NCBI RefSeq assembly: GCF_003402975.1 | Contig: NZ_QURB01000004.1 | Span: 58,966-122,965 of the forward strand | DNA from: Brumimicrobium aurantiacum | Lineage (GTDB): Bacteria; Bacteroidota; Bacteroidia; Flavobacteriales_D; Crocinitomicaceae | Length of the DNA stretch: 64,000 nucleotides | Direction: 5' to 3' | Shown: one piece after another, positions 23,295 to 33,910 of the stretch | Layout: every line of letters starts with the position of its first letter | Position numbering within the stretch: position 1 is the stretch's first letter | The notes under the pieces: generated by a model | Told to the model about the DNA's origin: nothing | Seen by the model: the letters and a program-made list of their open reading frames with translations, nothing else | The model's database searches: none | Translations under genes and position numbers: made by a program

Positions 23295-25475
23295 TTACTC
23301 ATTCACCAATTGAACAAATCCTTGTTCAGATTTTGATTGACCGTTTAAATCAATAATTGTAAATTGATAAAAGTAAGTACCATCAGTACACTCAGCTCCT
23401 GAATTATCTTTTTGTCCATTCCATTTGAAGTCTACATCAGTACTTTCAAACACAACGTTCCCCCAACGGTTAAGAATAACTATTTCCAAAGATTGTGCAT
23501 TTTCTGCATTTAAAGTAAAGAAGTCATTAACTCCATCTCCGTTTGGTGTAAATATATTTGGCATTTCATAACCTAAAGGAAGTGTTACAGTTACAGTTCT
23601 TGAAGTTTCATCAGAACAGTTTCCTTTTTCTGTCACAAGTGTCACAGTATAAACACCTTCTTGATAATATGTTGAATACTGGTCACTTAAATCTCCAACT
23701 ATATTTGATTCTCCGTTTCCAAAGTCCCAGTAATAAGTTGTTGCAGGATCAGAATTATTTACAAAAGTAACATCTAAAGGTGCATAACCAGATTCAGGTG
23801 TAGCCTCAAAAGAAGCTGTCGGCGGTGGTTCTTGCTCTAAGAAAATACTATCCATTACAGTACATACGTCATCTTTAATGGAGAAGTAATACCATCCTGA
23901 AGGCTTATTCCCCCAAACAGTTCCGTTAATAAAATCAGTACTATTTGAACCTGGACCTATCCATTTATATACTGGCGTTCCAGTATAGCCAGATTGGTCT
24001 CCATAACCAAAAACAATTCCATTATCTATTCCACATTCTGCCATCTGTTGTTTTAAAGAATCAATCTTTAAGGTTTGGTTTACATTTATAGTCGTGGTAT
24101 CTGTAAACTTAAAGCCACAGGAATCAATTGAAGTAACTATATATGTAGTCTCACCATTACTAAGTGCTTCCGCAAATGCATTCGCCCCTGTTTCTCCATT
24201 ACTCCACTCGTAGGTGTAAGGAGGAAATCCATCTTCGGTATATGCCCATATCGGAACACTATCATTTGCACAAAGTAAAGAAGTATCAGAGGCTGTTACT
24301 GTTGAAATTGGTTTGTCAGTAATCCATATTGTTCCTTCTGAAAAAACGGTATCACCACATGGTGTTATTGAATAAGCTGTAATTGTAACACTTTCATCTG
24401 GTTCGACAACACCATCATTTACTGGACTAATTGTTAAGGCAATAGTATCTACTCCGGGTAAAAAAGTTATAACACCACCAGGAGCAAAAACAGGATAATC
24501 ATCGACTTCTAAAGCAGTACCACCAACTGTCAACACAACATCTAAGGTATCTGCTAATTGATTTTGAGGTCTAACAAGGTTAACAGTCGCTTCCATACAT
24601 CCTTCAACAAGTAATGTATCAGAATAGCTCTGGTCTGTTTCAATTTTAATATCTACAACTGCAGATGAAAATGAATTTGCTTCTAAGAAAACTCCAGAAT
24701 CTAGTCCTGAATCGAAAACATTTGAAATCGCCAACTTAATATGAAAAGTATCACTACATGTTAGACTTGAATTTGCGGGTAAAAGAACTGTACTCCCATT
24801 ATAATCTGACATTGGCAATCCCGCAGCAGAATAAATTGGATTATATGATGTTGTAAAATAAATAGCATTCGCTTGCCAATTTGGATCTACTGCCGCACAG
24901 TTGGCCGCAGTCCCCCCTCCTGTTGGCACACCTCCATTCACAGAGTTTATCCCTACAGGGATATTATTGGAATTTGGTACAGTGGCTATATTTACAGCAT
25001 TATTGGTATATGGGCCTGAGATTCCTGGTCCTGAAATAAAAAATCCAAAAACATCGTTGTAGTTAGAACATGTATAACCAGAATATTCCATTGAAGAGAA
25101 AATATAATTAAAGGACAATGTATCACCTGATGGTACAAAATCAAATTCAATAATTGCACCATTGGTTATATTACCACCAATCGCAGCTAAATCGGGATCA
25201 TTCGTGACTTGACCTCCATTAGTATGCATCAAAACTCCTCCGCTTATTGGAAAACCAGGGTCAGTATTCGAAAATCTTCTTACACTTGATTGAGTTTGAT
25301 TTGCTTCAGCTGCACTTCCGTTATAGGTAATATTAAAGGCATTTATACCAGCGCCTAAAAGCACATCTTCAACTGCTTGAGCAGGTGTCATTGTTGGTTG
25401 AATTAAATTCATTTGTTGTGCAGAAACCCCAAAGGAGAATAACACTATAATAGAGAGTAATAAATGTTTTATCAT
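23295..25475 (-). CDS. Choice-of-anchor-L T9SS surface protein (726 aa)
   Basis: Signal peptide (about 1-19, cleaved near VSAQQ). Residues about 20-270 form a choice-of-anchor-L domain: VLLGAGINAFNITYNGS, FDFVPSGDTLSFNYIFSS and FGFFISGPGISGPYTNN. A Calx-beta-like segment follows (about 275-390), then Ig-like modules, a PKD domain with YYWDFGNGES, and a gliding-motility C-terminal domain (about 635-726: MPNIFTPNGDGVNDFF, LNRWGNVVFES) that directs export by the type IX system. It is closely related over its first 270 residues to the protein at 53088-55841. A likely surface-exposed, Ca-binding adhesion protein; function inferred. Confidence 0.9.
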   Translation of the reverse strand: MIKHLLLSIIVLFSFGVSAQQMNLIQPTMTPAQAVEDVLLGAGINAFNITYNGSAAEANQTQSSVRRFSNTDPGFPISGGVLMHTNGGQVTNDPDLAAIGGNITNGAIIEFDFVPSGDTLSFNYIFSSMEYSGYTCSNYNDVFGFFISGPGISGPYTNNAVNIATVPNSNNIPVGINSVNGGVPTGGGTAANCAAVDPNWQANAIYFTTSYNPIYSAAGLPMSDYNGSTVLLPANSSLTCSDTFHIKLAISNVFDSGLDSGVFLEANSFSSAVVDIKIETDQSYSDTLLVEGCMEATVNLVRPQNQLADTLDVVLTVGGTALEVDDYPVFAPGGVITFLPGVDTIALTISPVNDGVVEPDESVTITAYSITPCGDTVFSEGTIWITDKPISTVTASDTSLLCANDSVPIWAYTEDGFPPYTYEWSNGETGANAFAEALSNGETTYIVTSIDSCGFKFTDTTTINVNQTLKIDSLKQQMAECGIDNGIVFGYGDQSGYTGTPVYKWIGPGSNSTDFINGTVWGNKPSGWYYFSIKDDVCTVMDSIFLEQEPPPTASFEATPESGYAPLDVTFVNNSDPATTYYWDFGNGESNIVGDLSDQYSTYYQEGVYTVTLVTEKGNCSDETSRTVTVTLPLGYEMPNIFTPNGDGVNDFFTLNAENAQSLEIVILNRWGNVVFESTDVDFKWNGQKDNSGAECTDGTYFYQFTIIDLNGQSKSEQGFVQLVNE

Positions 25476-25635
25476 AATTAATAGTTTTAAAGACGTGTTG
25501 TTAAGTTAACATTAAAACGTTTTGAAAACTAATATGGTTGCATCTTATTATGAAATAATTAACAATTATAAGCCATATAATGCAAAATCAAAACTTTAAC
25601 ACAACCTTGCAATTGACTGAACCAAGATAATTTTC

Positions 25636-25643
25636 TAACTTTA
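25636..25643 (+). promoter_or_regulatory. -7 promoter element of the M20 operon
   Basis: TAACTTTA, one base off TAnnTTTG, 16 bases before the ATG at 25660, with TTGAC at 25613-25617 at about the right distance to act as the -33 element. Confidence 0.45.
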
Positions 25644-25659
25644 CTGCAAAAGAAATTCT

Positions 25660-27051
25660 ATGAAAAAAACACAAGATTTTATACAAAAAAATCAACAACG
25701 ATTTTTAGATGAACTATTTGAATTACTTCGCATTCCTTCGATTTCAGCTGACCCAGAACACAAAGGTGATGTAAAAAAAGGTGCGGAATTAGTTGCTCAA
25801 CATTTAATTGAAGCTGGAGCTGATAATGTAGAAGTTTGTGAAACTGCTGGTCATCCAATTGTTTATGGTGAAAAAATCATTGACAAAGATTTACCAACCG
25901 TTCTCGTTTATGGTCATTATGATGTTCAACCAGCAGACCCAATTGAATTGTGGGATTCTCCAGCTTTTGAACCAGTAATTAAAAAAACAGACATTCATCC
26001 TGAAGGAGCAATTTTTGCACGTGGGGCATGTGACGATAAAGGTCAAATGTTCATGCATATAAAAGCATTCGAAGCCATGAGCAAAAGTGGTGAAATGCCT
26101 TGTAATGTAAAATTCATGATTGAAGGTGAAGAAGAAGTTGGTTCAGAAAATCTTGGTATTTTTATTAAAGAACAAAAAGAGAAACTTGCAGCGGATATTA
26201 TTTTAGTTTCTGATACAGGAATTATCTCTAATGAACATCCTTCAATCACAACAGGATTACGTGGTTTGAGCTATGTAGAAATTGAAGTAGTTGGGCCAAA
26301 TCGCGATCTACACTCTGGTTTGTACGGTGGATCTGTGGCTAATCCAATCAATGTGCTTTCAAACATGATTGCCCAGTTACATGACGATAAACATAAAATT
26401 ACAATTCCAGGATTCTACGACAAAGTAGAAATTCTTTCTGATGAGGAAAGAGCTGAAATGGCTCGCGCTCCGTACGACGAAGATGAGTACAAAGCTTCAA
26501 TAGACATTAAGGATGTACAAGGAGAAGAAGGATACTCAACACGCGAAAGAGGTTCTATCAGACCAACACTAGATGTTAATGGAATGTGGGGTGGCTATAT
26601 CGGTGAAGGAGCGAAAACTGTTCTTCCGTCGGCTGCATTTGCTAAAATTTCAATGCGATTGGTTCCTCATCAAGATCCAGATGAAATTACAGAACAATTT
26701 AAAACATACTTTGAAAGTATCGCACCTGATTCTGTAACTGTAAAAGTTAAACCACATCACGGTGCTATTCCTGCTGTTACACCTATTGATTCAAATGGAT
26801 ATATTGCGGCAAGTAACGCTATGGAAAAATCTTTCGGGAAAAAACCTATTCCATTGAGAAGTGGTGGAAGTATTCCAATTGTAGCACTGTTTGAACAAGT
26901 GCTAGGATTGAAAACAGTTCTAATGGGATTCGGATTAAACAGTGATGCAATCCATTCTCCAAATGAGCATTACGGTGTATTCAACTTCAATAAAGGGATA
27001 GAAACAATTCCTTACTTCTTTGAAGAATTTGCAAAACTTGAAAAACAATAA
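25660..27051 (+). CDS. M20-family dipeptidase
   Basis: 463 residues, a cytosolic di-zinc peptidase of the M20 family (CNDP dipeptidase-like). Metal and catalytic motifs: GHYDVQP (His86, catalytic Asp88), the bridging Asp in GACDDKGQ (Asp125), EGEEEVGS (155-162, catalytic Glu and metal Glu), the metal Asp in SDTG (Asp185), and a C-terminal His in AIHSPNEHY. The dimerisation domain (about 205-370) contains the usual RDLHSGLYGG. It lacks a signal peptide. It probably hydrolyses dipeptides from imported peptides. Its stop codon shares a base with the start of the next gene (TAATG), so translation is coupled. Confidence 0.9.
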   Translation: MKKTQDFIQKNQQRFLDELFELLRIPSISADPEHKGDVKKGAELVAQHLIEAGADNVEVCETAGHPIVYGEKIIDKDLPTVLVYGHYDVQPADPIELWDSPAFEPVIKKTDIHPEGAIFARGACDDKGQMFMHIKAFEAMSKSGEMPCNVKFMIEGEEEVGSENLGIFIKEQKEKLAADIILVSDTGIISNEHPSITTGLRGLSYVEIEVVGPNRDLHSGLYGGSVANPINVLSNMIAQLHDDKHKITIPGFYDKVEILSDEERAEMARAPYDEDEYKASIDIKDVQGEEGYSTRERGSIRPTLDVNGMWGGYIGEGAKTVLPSAAFAKISMRLVPHQDPDEITEQFKTYFESIAPDSVTVKVKPHHGAIPAVTPIDSNGYIAASNAMEKSFGKKPIPLRSGGSIPIVALFEQVLGLKTVLMGFGLNSDAIHSPNEHYGVFNFNKGIETIPYFFEEFAKLEKQ

Positions 27052-27533
27052 TGAAAAGCTTAAAGTTTATTTTCGCCATTCTTGCCTTTTTGTTTCTTAC
27101 AACAGGTTGTATTGAAAACCCAGAGTTTAAAGGAGTTTCAAACTTCAAAGTTGATCAAATCAATCAGGGCAAGCTTGCTTTCAACGTTGATGTTTCAGCA
27201 TACAACCCTAATTGGTATAATCTAAAGGTGAGAAAATCAACCCTCAATATATACCTGAATGACCAATATGTTGGAGAAGCATTTTTACTAGATAAGTATA
27301 AAATGAAGCGAAAAACCACAACTTTGGACAATGTTCCTGTGGAAGTATTACTTGAACCCGGCATAATGATGAAATTGGTCAAAATTGCCATGGGAGGAAA
27401 TGTAAAACTAAGGCTCGAAGGTAAACTCAAAGCCTCTGCGTTTGGGATTCCTGTAAGCAAACAGGTAGATCAAACTAAAGAACTCAATCCAAAAGATTTA
27501 GATATAAATTTAAAAGATTTAATCGGATTCTAA
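27051..27533 (+). CDS. LEA14-like lipoprotein
   Basis: 160 residues. The N-terminus LFLTTGC (Cys20) is a lipobox, so the mature protein is a lipoprotein. The rest has the pattern of an LEA type 2 (LEA14/WHy) beta-sandwich: [19 protein letters not shown] and a later [12 protein letters not shown] strand. Such domains are small binding modules of unknown role in Bacteroidota. It overlaps the M20 peptidase stop by one base and precedes the DUF255 protein by eight bases. Confidence 0.8.
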   Translation: MKSLKFIFAILAFLFLTTGCIENPEFKGVSNFKVDQINQGKLAFNVDVSAYNPNWYNLKVRKSTLNIYLNDQYVGEAFLLDKYKMKRKTTTLDNVPVEVLLEPGIMMKLVKIAMGGNVKLRLEGKLKASAFGIPVSKQVDQTKELNPKDLDINLKDLIGF

Positions 27534-27541
27534 AAAGTGAA

Positions 27542-29557
27542 ATGACAATGCACACCAATGATTTAATTAATTCAAGTAGTCCATATTTATTGCAACATGC
27601 GCATAACCCTGTCAATTGGGTTGAATGGAGCGAAAAGGCGTTTGAAAAAGCAAAGCAAGAAAACAAACTTGTACTGATTAGTGTAGGTTATTCTGCTTGT
27701 CATTGGTGTCATGTCATGGAACGCGAAAGTTTCGAAAATGAAGAAGTCGCAGCTTTAATGAATAAATATTTGGTTTGTATAAAAGTCGACAGAGAAGAAC
27801 GACCAGATGTAGATCAAATTTACATGAATGCTGTTCAACTCATGACGCAACAAGGTGGTTGGCCTTTAAATTGTTTTGCTTTACCTGATGGAAGACCAAT
27901 ATTTGGAGGTACTTATTTCAGAAAAGATCAATGGATGAATGTTATCCAACAACTTTGGAATACTGTTCAAGAAGACGAAAAACGTGTTTTAGAATATGCT
28001 GAAAAACTTACCGATGGAGTCATCAATTCTGAGCTTGTAAAACCCGTTGAAGTAAAACAAGATTTTGATCCGATTCAACTCGAAAACATGATTCAAATTT
28101 GGAAGAAAAATTTTGATTTTGATCATGGAGGAAATGACAGAGCTCCTAAATTCCCGATGCCGAATAATTACGAGTTTTTACTGAATTATGGTGTACTCAA
28201 AGATGACAGAACACTAATTAAACACACCCATTTCACCTTACACAAAATGGCTTTGGGTGGAATTTATGACCAAATTGGTGGTGGTTTTTCACGTTATTCA
28301 GTTGATCATCAATGGAAAGTACCACATTTTGAAAAAATGCTGTATGACAATGGTCAATTATTATCGCTTTACGCAAAAGCCTACACTCACCAAAATGAAT
28401 TGCTCTATAAAGAAGTAATCTCACAAACAATTGATTGGCTCTTTCGTGAAATGCGACATGAAAACAAAGGTTTTTTCTCGGCACTTGATGCAGATTCAGA
28501 AGGTGTTGAAGGAAAATACTATACCTGGACAAAAGCTGAACTTCAAGAAATTCTTAAAGATGATTTTCAATGGTTTTCCGAATTTTACAATGTCAACGCA
28601 CAAGGTTATTGGGAAAATGAAGTATATATACTTCTTCGAAACCACAGGAAGGAAGAATGGTGTAGGGAAAACAATATTACCCTTGAGGAATTTAATGAAA
28701 AACTTAAACTTGCTCATCAAAAACTAAACGAGGTTAGAGCAAAAAGAATTAAACCCGGATTAGATGACAAACAACTAACTGCCTGGAATGCTATCACCAT
28801 AAAAGGATTAGCTGATGCTGGACTTGCACTAAACAATTCGTTTTATATTCAAGCGGCGGTTGATGCTGCAAATTGGATTTTAGAATATCAATGGGATGAA
28901 AAAACAAGCCAATTGTTACGAACAAGAAAAGACGGGGTTTCAAAAATCAATGGTTTCCTGGAAGATTATGCCAATGTAATTGATGCTTTCATCACTTTAT
29001 ATGAAGCAACATTTGACATTAAATGGTTAGAAACTGCAAATAAACTAACCGATTTCACCATTCAGCATTTTTATGATGAAGATTCTAAAATGTTCTTTTT
29101 TACAGATAAAGATTCAAAATTAATCACACGAAAACTTGAGATTAATGACAATGTCATTCCGGCTTCGAACAGTATCATGGCAAGAAATTTATTTAAAATA
29201 AGTAAGTTTTACTATTTGAGTAAATATGAAGAAATGGCCAAGCAAATGTTATCAAACATTTACAGTCAAATATCACAATACGGTTCAGCATATTCTAATT
29301 GGGGAATTCTAGCTTTAGCAATGAATACTCCATTTTACGAAGTAGCGATAACAGGCTCCAAATCAAAAGAACAAAGAGCGATACTTGGGAAAGAATATAT
29401 TCCAAATGCAATATTTGCAGGTGGAAATAAGATGAACATTCCTTTTTTAGAAGACAAGAACTTTTCTAAAGAAAGTATGTTTTATGTCTGCGAAAACTTC
29501 ACATGTCAAGCACCTACAGATTCCATAAAAGAAACTTTAAAAAAATTAAAGGCATAA
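27542..29557 (+). CDS. DUF255 thioredoxin-domain protein (YyaL/SSP411 family)
   Basis: 671 residues (an ATG six bases downstream at 27548 gives 669 and matches typical family starts as well). Residues 1-165 form the DUF255 thioredoxin-like domain with the conserved NPVNW and [10 protein letters not shown], whose Cys53 and Cys56 make a CxxC pair. The remainder is the six-hairpin, (alpha/alpha)6-type domain found in this family ([30 protein letters not shown]). Members occur from bacteria to animals (SPATA20), but the biochemical role is not settled. Last gene of the M20-LEA-DUF255 unit; an imperfect hairpin terminator follows. Confidence 0.9.
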   Translation: MTMHTNDLINSSSPYLLQHAHNPVNWVEWSEKAFEKAKQENKLVLISVGYSACHWCHVMERESFENEEVAALMNKYLVCIKVDREERPDVDQIYMNAVQLMTQQGGWPLNCFALPDGRPIFGGTYFRKDQWMNVIQQLWNTVQEDEKRVLEYAEKLTDGVINSELVKPVEVKQDFDPIQLENMIQIWKKNFDFDHGGNDRAPKFPMPNNYEFLLNYGVLKDDRTLIKHTHFTLHKMALGGIYDQIGGGFSRYSVDHQWKVPHFEKMLYDNGQLLSLYAKAYTHQNELLYKEVISQTIDWLFREMRHENKGFFSALDADSEGVEGKYYTWTKAELQEILKDDFQWFSEFYNVNAQGYWENEVYILLRNHRKEEWCRENNITLEEFNEKLKLAHQKLNEVRAKRIKPGLDDKQLTAWNAITIKGLADAGLALNNSFYIQAAVDAANWILEYQWDEKTSQLLRTRKDGVSKINGFLEDYANVIDAFITLYEATFDIKWLETANKLTDFTIQHFYDEDSKMFFFTDKDSKLITRKLEINDNVIPASNSIMARNLFKISKFYYLSKYEEMAKQMLSNIYSQISQYGSAYSNWGILALAMNTPFYEVAITGSKSKEQRAILGKEYIPNAIFAGGNKMNIPFLEDKNFSKESMFYVCENFTCQAPTDSIKETLKKLKA

Positions 29558-29585
29558 AAAAAGTCCATCCGAAGATGAACTTTTC
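29557..29585. terminator. Terminator after DUF255 gene
   Basis: AAAAGTCCATC and GATGAACTTTT pair with one C-A mismatch around a CGAA loop (about 29559-29584), with an A run before and a short T run after. It probably acts on both convergent genes. Confidence 0.6.
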
Positions 29586-29605
29586 TAATATTATTTAAGT
29601 CTATT

Positions 29606-29968
29606 TTACTCTAAAAAATTAGAATAAAACTCCATTATTGTATAATCTGTTCCTTCAAAGTTTACGGTTCTTACACCTGTTGAAAGTAAGAATCTCGTAA
29701 TTACTCTTTTTGCTTGTTGATCTTGATTTACTAAATCAATTCTAGCAAGATTCGTATTATCATCAAAACTTACATTAAAGTAATCTGTATAATATTGTGA
29801 TGATTTTTCAACATCTTCAGTCGTAACTTCACTTGGCATAGTAAATTCGATAAAGTCTTCAGCTAAATTCTCTTTCAAATTTGCTGCCGTCCCCTCCACT
29901 GTTGCTGTTTGGGCAAATCCTAAACTAGTTAGAAATGCCATTGCGAATAGTATTATTAGTTTTTTCAT
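29606..29968 (-). CDS. Small secreted protein of unknown function
   Basis: 120 residues with a clear signal peptide (MKKLIILFAMAFLTSLGFAQ, cleavage about residue 19). The mature part (about 100 residues) is acidic, with a regular alternation that suggests an alpha/beta fold, and has no cysteines. No family recognised. It is transcribed alone, convergent with the DUF255 gene and divergent from rnhB. Confidence 0.7.
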   Translation of the reverse strand: MKKLIILFAMAFLTSLGFAQTATVEGTAANLKENLAEDFIEFTMPSEVTTEDVEKSSQYYTDYFNVSFDDNTNLARIDLVNQDQQAKRVITRFLLSTGVRTVNFEGTDYTIMEFYSNFLE

Positions 29969-30131
29969 AGTTCAATGTTTTATAAGAAGACTTAATAATA
30001 TTATAAAAAGTTGCTTTTACAAAGAAATAGTCTACTTTTTTTTAAATGTTACTCATCAAATCAACTTTATTTAAGGAGAAAAAGGCAAATGTTATGCCAA
30101 GAGTTTTTTGCATTTTTGCAAAAACGAGAAT

Positions 30132-30716
30132 ATGCATCCTTTTTACACACCAAATACCATTGAAGCAGGTTGCGACGAAGCTGGAAGAGGCTGTCTCGCT
30201 GGACCAGTTGTTGCTTCTGCAGTTATTCTACCATTAAATCATGGTATTGATGCCCTGAACGATTCCAAACAATTAAGTGAAAAGAAGCGTCAGGCCTTAG
30301 TACCTATTATTAAAGAAAAAGCAATTGCGTATGGTATTGGATATGTAACTCCACAAGAAATTGATGAAATAAACATTTTGAATGCCAGCTTTTTGGCTAT
30401 GCATAGAGCCATTGATCAACTTGTTGTACACCCCGAATTATTGTTAATTGATGGGAATCGATTTAATCCATACCCCAATATTCAGCATCAATGTATTATT
30501 AAAGGAGACACGCTTTATCAAAGTATTGCTGCCGCTTCCATTCTCGCAAAAGAATCAAGAGACGACAGTATGAGGAACCTACATCTTGAATTGCCTCACT
30601 ATAATTGGCAAAAAAACAAAGGTTATCCAACAAAAGCACATAAAGCAGCCATTCTTCAAAATGGAATTAGCAAACATCATAGAAAGTCCTTTAAATTATT
30701 TCCGAATCAAAAATAA
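30132..30716 (+). CDS. rnhB: Ribonuclease HII
   Basis: 194 residues from the ATG at 30132, which fits family N-termini; an ATG at 30108 would add eight residues. It removes ribonucleotides and RNA from RNA-DNA hybrids during replication and repair. The active-site Asp-Glu pair is in [10 protein letters not shown] (Asp15, Glu16), a further acidic residue is in LLIDGNRF, and SILAKESRD holds the last conserved Asp. A palindromic TTTTTGCATTTTTGCAAAA just upstream (about 30104-30122) may include the promoter. Single-gene unit. Confidence 0.94.
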   Translation: MHPFYTPNTIEAGCDEAGRGCLAGPVVASAVILPLNHGIDALNDSKQLSEKKRQALVPIIKEKAIAYGIGYVTPQEIDEINILNASFLAMHRAIDQLVVHPELLLIDGNRFNPYPNIQHQCIIKGDTLYQSIAAASILAKESRDDSMRNLHLELPHYNWQKNKGYPTKAHKAAILQNGISKHHRKSFKLFPNQK

Positions 30717-30803
30717 ACTTACAATGATTGATTTATTAGCGCTTACAACAATAAATCGTTAATAAAAATCACAAATGCCTTACAATTATTTATTTTTAAG
30801 CTT

Positions 30804-30811
30804 TAGCTTTG
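30804..30811 (+). promoter_or_regulatory. -7 promoter element
   Basis: TAGCTTTG, an exact TAnnTTTG match, ends 14 bases before the ATG at 30826 and likely drives the two-gene unit 30826-33879. Confidence 0.5.
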
Positions 30812-30825
30812 AAAAAAATAGATGA

Positions 30826-33009
30826 ATGAAACGTTTTCTTCTTATTAGCATTGTTATCGCTGCCATTGCATGGATTGGCTATTCTACCTATGAACTGTGG
30901 TTAAATACCGACAATACCATATCTCCTGAATATGTTTTTTGCGATCAAGATGAGTCCATTCTCTTGATTAACAAGTTTGATGAAACAAAAAGTGCAAATT
31001 ATTTTAATGCAATTCAGAAGAATCCACTTGCCAATTCTTTAAGTAATTTAGATTCAATTGGTCAATTAGAGTTAAAAATTTATGCCAGTGGAAATCGTCC
31101 AATTGTTATTTTCGAAAAAGAAACCAAATGGAAAGATGAAGAAGTACTGCTCATCAAAAGCCATTTCAAGCTAACACAACTTGATTTCACGAAAAAAGGT
31201 GGTCATTTTATGGTTTCACAAAACTTCGAAGCATGTCAAAAAAACGAGGAAACTGATGATTCAAGAATAGATTTCCTAATTGATGGAGATAAAAAAGCCT
31301 CCGCTAATTTCTGGAAAAAAGAAAATGACCAATGGAAAAGAACAGACGTTTATAATTTAAACAAAGGATTTTTCGAATACCGCTCAAGTGATCCTGAAGC
31401 AATTTATGGAGAGGCTGTTCAAGATATTCCTGTGTTTTCTTCCGTAATTCCGTATTCAAGTTCAACTTATTCATTTAAGGAACGATTTTACGCTGCAGAA
31501 AATGACAGTGTTTTTAAAAATGGACCTATGAATGCTTGGGTTGACAAAGGATTTGTTAAATTAAATTACAATGGAAAACCTGTTATTGTGAGTGATTATC
31601 GTTCACAGCAAAAACCAAGTTTAATCTTAATTGAACAAGCCCAGAACGAAGACTCTGTATTCGTAATGGATGACATGCATTCTTTTAGTGGATTTCAATT
31701 CACCAAAGACTTTCCAACCGTAAAAAACAGTCGAATTTATGTCATAGAAATTGAAGACAAGGTTTTATTGGTTGAATCAAAAAATACGGCCCGAAAAATA
31801 TTAGTTGATTATCAATTGGGAAAAACCCTAGCTTTAAGTCCAGAAAGGCAAGATCAATTTTTTGGTGGACTTCCTTCCCATGTAAACTTAAGAGACATTT
31901 CTACAGATAAAAAAGCAAGTTTAACATGGAAAAATAAATTACTTTTTGAGGTGAATACAAAACCACCAAACGAACAATTGAACATAAAAGACAAAACCAC
32001 TTGGTCGGCCTCAGCAGATTTCGAACCCTACAATTTAGTTCCAATAACAGATCATCTGCGTAAAGGAACCTCTGTTTTGAGTTACAATCAATCAGGAAAA
32101 TATGAATTAATTGGACCTAATGGTAACACCATCTGGAAAGGTGATTTAAAGACACCAATTAAAGGAAAAGTAAAAGTGATTGATGTATTTGACAATAATA
32201 AACATCAATTCATTTTCAAAACCAATAAGCAAGTTCACTTAATTGATTTGAATGGAAATACAGTTGGAGGTTTTCCATATCAGTCACAACATGTGTTAAC
32301 TTCTGGTTTCAGCGACTTTGTATGGAATGGAACAAAACGTTTCTTAATTGGAAATGAAAAGGGAGAAATCATAATGTTGAACAGTGCAGGACAAGAACTA
32401 AATATTATACAACTTGGAAGTGAAGCGATTATTTCGACACCTTTTGCCTTAAATATAAAGGGAAATTTACGTGTTTGGGGATTAAATGCTTCACTTGAGC
32501 AATTATTAGGTTATCTTGAAACTCCCGCCAAAGCAAAAAGATTAGGCAAAACTAGTGGGCAAACAGCTATTAAACACAACGGAAAAGTAGTCTCCTACTT
32601 TGAAAAAGATGGAAAAATATATAGCCAAAAAACGAAATCAAACGGAACACTCGAAAAAGTGAAGCTCATTGAAGAAGGAAAAATATTTGATGTTAATGAA
32701 CAACATTTAATCATTTCAAAAGGAAATTACTTTAAGGTGCTTGACCACCATCATGATATTATCTACAGCAAACAATTACCGTTTAATGAAGTTGGTAGTT
32801 TTGAATTTGTTGAATCGCAATCAACTACAATTGTACTAGATTATCTACAAAACAAGATACATGCGTATAACAAAACTGGAGATGAGTTAAAGGACTATCC
32901 GAAAGAAGGACGTAATTTATCTTTCAGTGCCTATAACAAATACGATCAAACGTTATACACTTACACTATAATTTCTCAATCGATTATTTGTTTTAAAAGT
33001 AAACTATAA
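30826..33009 (+). CDS. Membrane-anchored extracytoplasmic protein, unknown
   Basis: 727 residues. One N-terminal membrane helix (about 4-24) acts as signal anchor, leaving a long periplasmic part. The first about 300 residues are mixed alpha/beta. From about 420 onward, short strand-turn repeats such as IGPNGNTIWKGDL, IDLNGNTVGGFP and LIGNEKGEIIML recur, suggesting a beta-propeller of PQQ/WD type. No catalytic motif and no family recognised. It is followed after 12 bases by a lipoprotein gene; the two probably work together in the envelope. Confidence 0.7.
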   Translation: MKRFLLISIVIAAIAWIGYSTYELWLNTDNTISPEYVFCDQDESILLINKFDETKSANYFNAIQKNPLANSLSNLDSIGQLELKIYASGNRPIVIFEKETKWKDEEVLLIKSHFKLTQLDFTKKGGHFMVSQNFEACQKNEETDDSRIDFLIDGDKKASANFWKKENDQWKRTDVYNLNKGFFEYRSSDPEAIYGEAVQDIPVFSSVIPYSSSTYSFKERFYAAENDSVFKNGPMNAWVDKGFVKLNYNGKPVIVSDYRSQQKPSLILIEQAQNEDSVFVMDDMHSFSGFQFTKDFPTVKNSRIYVIEIEDKVLLVESKNTARKILVDYQLGKTLALSPERQDQFFGGLPSHVNLRDISTDKKASLTWKNKLLFEVNTKPPNEQLNIKDKTTWSASADFEPYNLVPITDHLRKGTSVLSYNQSGKYELIGPNGNTIWKGDLKTPIKGKVKVIDVFDNNKHQFIFKTNKQVHLIDLNGNTVGGFPYQSQHVLTSGFSDFVWNGTKRFLIGNEKGEIIMLNSAGQELNIIQLGSEAIISTPFALNIKGNLRVWGLNASLEQLLGYLETPAKAKRLGKTSGQTAIKHNGKVVSYFEKDGKIYSQKTKSNGTLEKVKLIEEGKIFDVNEQHLIISKGNYFKVLDHHHDIIYSKQLPFNEVGSFEFVESQSTTIVLDYLQNKIHAYNKTGDELKDYPKEGRNLSFSAYNKYDQTLYTYTIISQSIICFKSKL

Positions 33010-33021
33010 AATTCCTACAGA

Positions 33022-33879
33022 ATGAAAAATACAAGTCAATTCTTACTATTATTCGTAATGATGATTTCATTATTTTCATGTGATCAAAAAGAAAAATCTA
33101 ATGAATCTCCAACGACGGAGCTTCAAGACTCTTTAGTTACTGAATACAAAAAAACAAGCGAGGATGAACTTTTTGCCAACCACCCGAATGCAAAAAAAAT
33201 GAAGGAAATTGAGGAGCGAATTGATCCCAATAATCGTGTGGAATCTTTGTACTGGGAAAAACAAACAAAAAACGGGTCGCAATTTACAAAAGTAGCTGCC
33301 TTCATCAATGATGATGGACAACCAATGAAAATTACAGAATACTTTATTGATGGAAATTTCCAACCTCAAGGCCAAAGACATTATTTCTTAGAAGACAATA
33401 ATATGATCGCTTTTAAAGAACAAAAAGACACTTGGATTGATTCATTAAACACAATGTACACGGAAAAGAGAACGATTTATCAAGACAATGCGCCTGTATT
33501 AACACAAGTTCGTTCTGCCAAATCATACATAGAAATTGAAGAAAAAAAATGGAAAGACATTGGTTTGGAACACCATTCAATTGAAAAAGTCAATAATATT
33601 TTATCTGGCGAAGGTCAATTCCAAACGCATTTTATAAGTGTAATTAAAACCGACCAACTTTATCTATTATTAGGAGAGGCTAAACCAAAAACTGAAGAAA
33701 GATATACCACTGCGGTTCGTGTTGATGAAATGACGCCTTTTATTGAGGATTTACTTCAAAACTTGGATGAATATAAATTCAGACCCGTTTATATTCAATT
33801 TACAGTAGTTGGAGGAAACAATACACCGGAATATAGAGTTTTGACAGATATCAAATGGAAAGAGAAAGTCAAAATATAA
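33022..33879 (+). CDS. Lipoprotein of unknown function
   Basis: 285 residues with a lipoprotein signal ending SLFSC (Cys20), followed by a charged linker (DQKEKSNES) and a mixed alpha/beta body of about 240 residues with no cysteines. No family recognised. It sits 12 bases after the membrane-anchored protein at 30826 and 31 bases before nadC; a promoter-like box lies between it and nadC, so the envelope pair is likely a separate unit. Confidence 0.72.
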   Translation: MKNTSQFLLLFVMMISLFSCDQKEKSNESPTTELQDSLVTEYKKTSEDELFANHPNAKKMKEIEERIDPNNRVESLYWEKQTKNGSQFTKVAAFINDDGQPMKITEYFIDGNFQPQGQRHYFLEDNNMIAFKEQKDTWIDSLNTMYTEKRTIYQDNAPVLTQVRSAKSYIEIEEKKWKDIGLEHHSIEKVNNILSGEGQFQTHFISVIKTDQLYLLLGEAKPKTEERYTTAVRVDEMTPFIEDLLQNLDEYKFRPVYIQFTVVGGNNTPEYRVLTDIKWKEKVKI

Positions 33880-33898
33880 TACGTTTCAAATATCTCAT

Positions 33899-33906
33899 TA
33901 ATTTTG
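33899..33906 (+). promoter_or_regulatory. -7 element just upstream of nadC
   Basis: TAATTTTG, an exact TAnnTTTG match, ends only four bases before the nadC ATG at 33911. Used as a promoter it would place the transcript start at or next to the start codon. Confidence 0.4.
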
Positions 33907-33910
33907 CAAC

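Noticed and set aside
23295-25475. Large T9SS proteins as toxins or enzymes
   Set aside because: No catalytic or toxin domain is visible; all recognised modules are adhesive or structural (choice-of-anchor-L, Calx-beta-like, PKD, sorting domain).
27164-27460. 98-codon antisense frame in the LEA-like gene
   Set aside because: Contained in the lipoprotein gene, with no promoter or homology signal.
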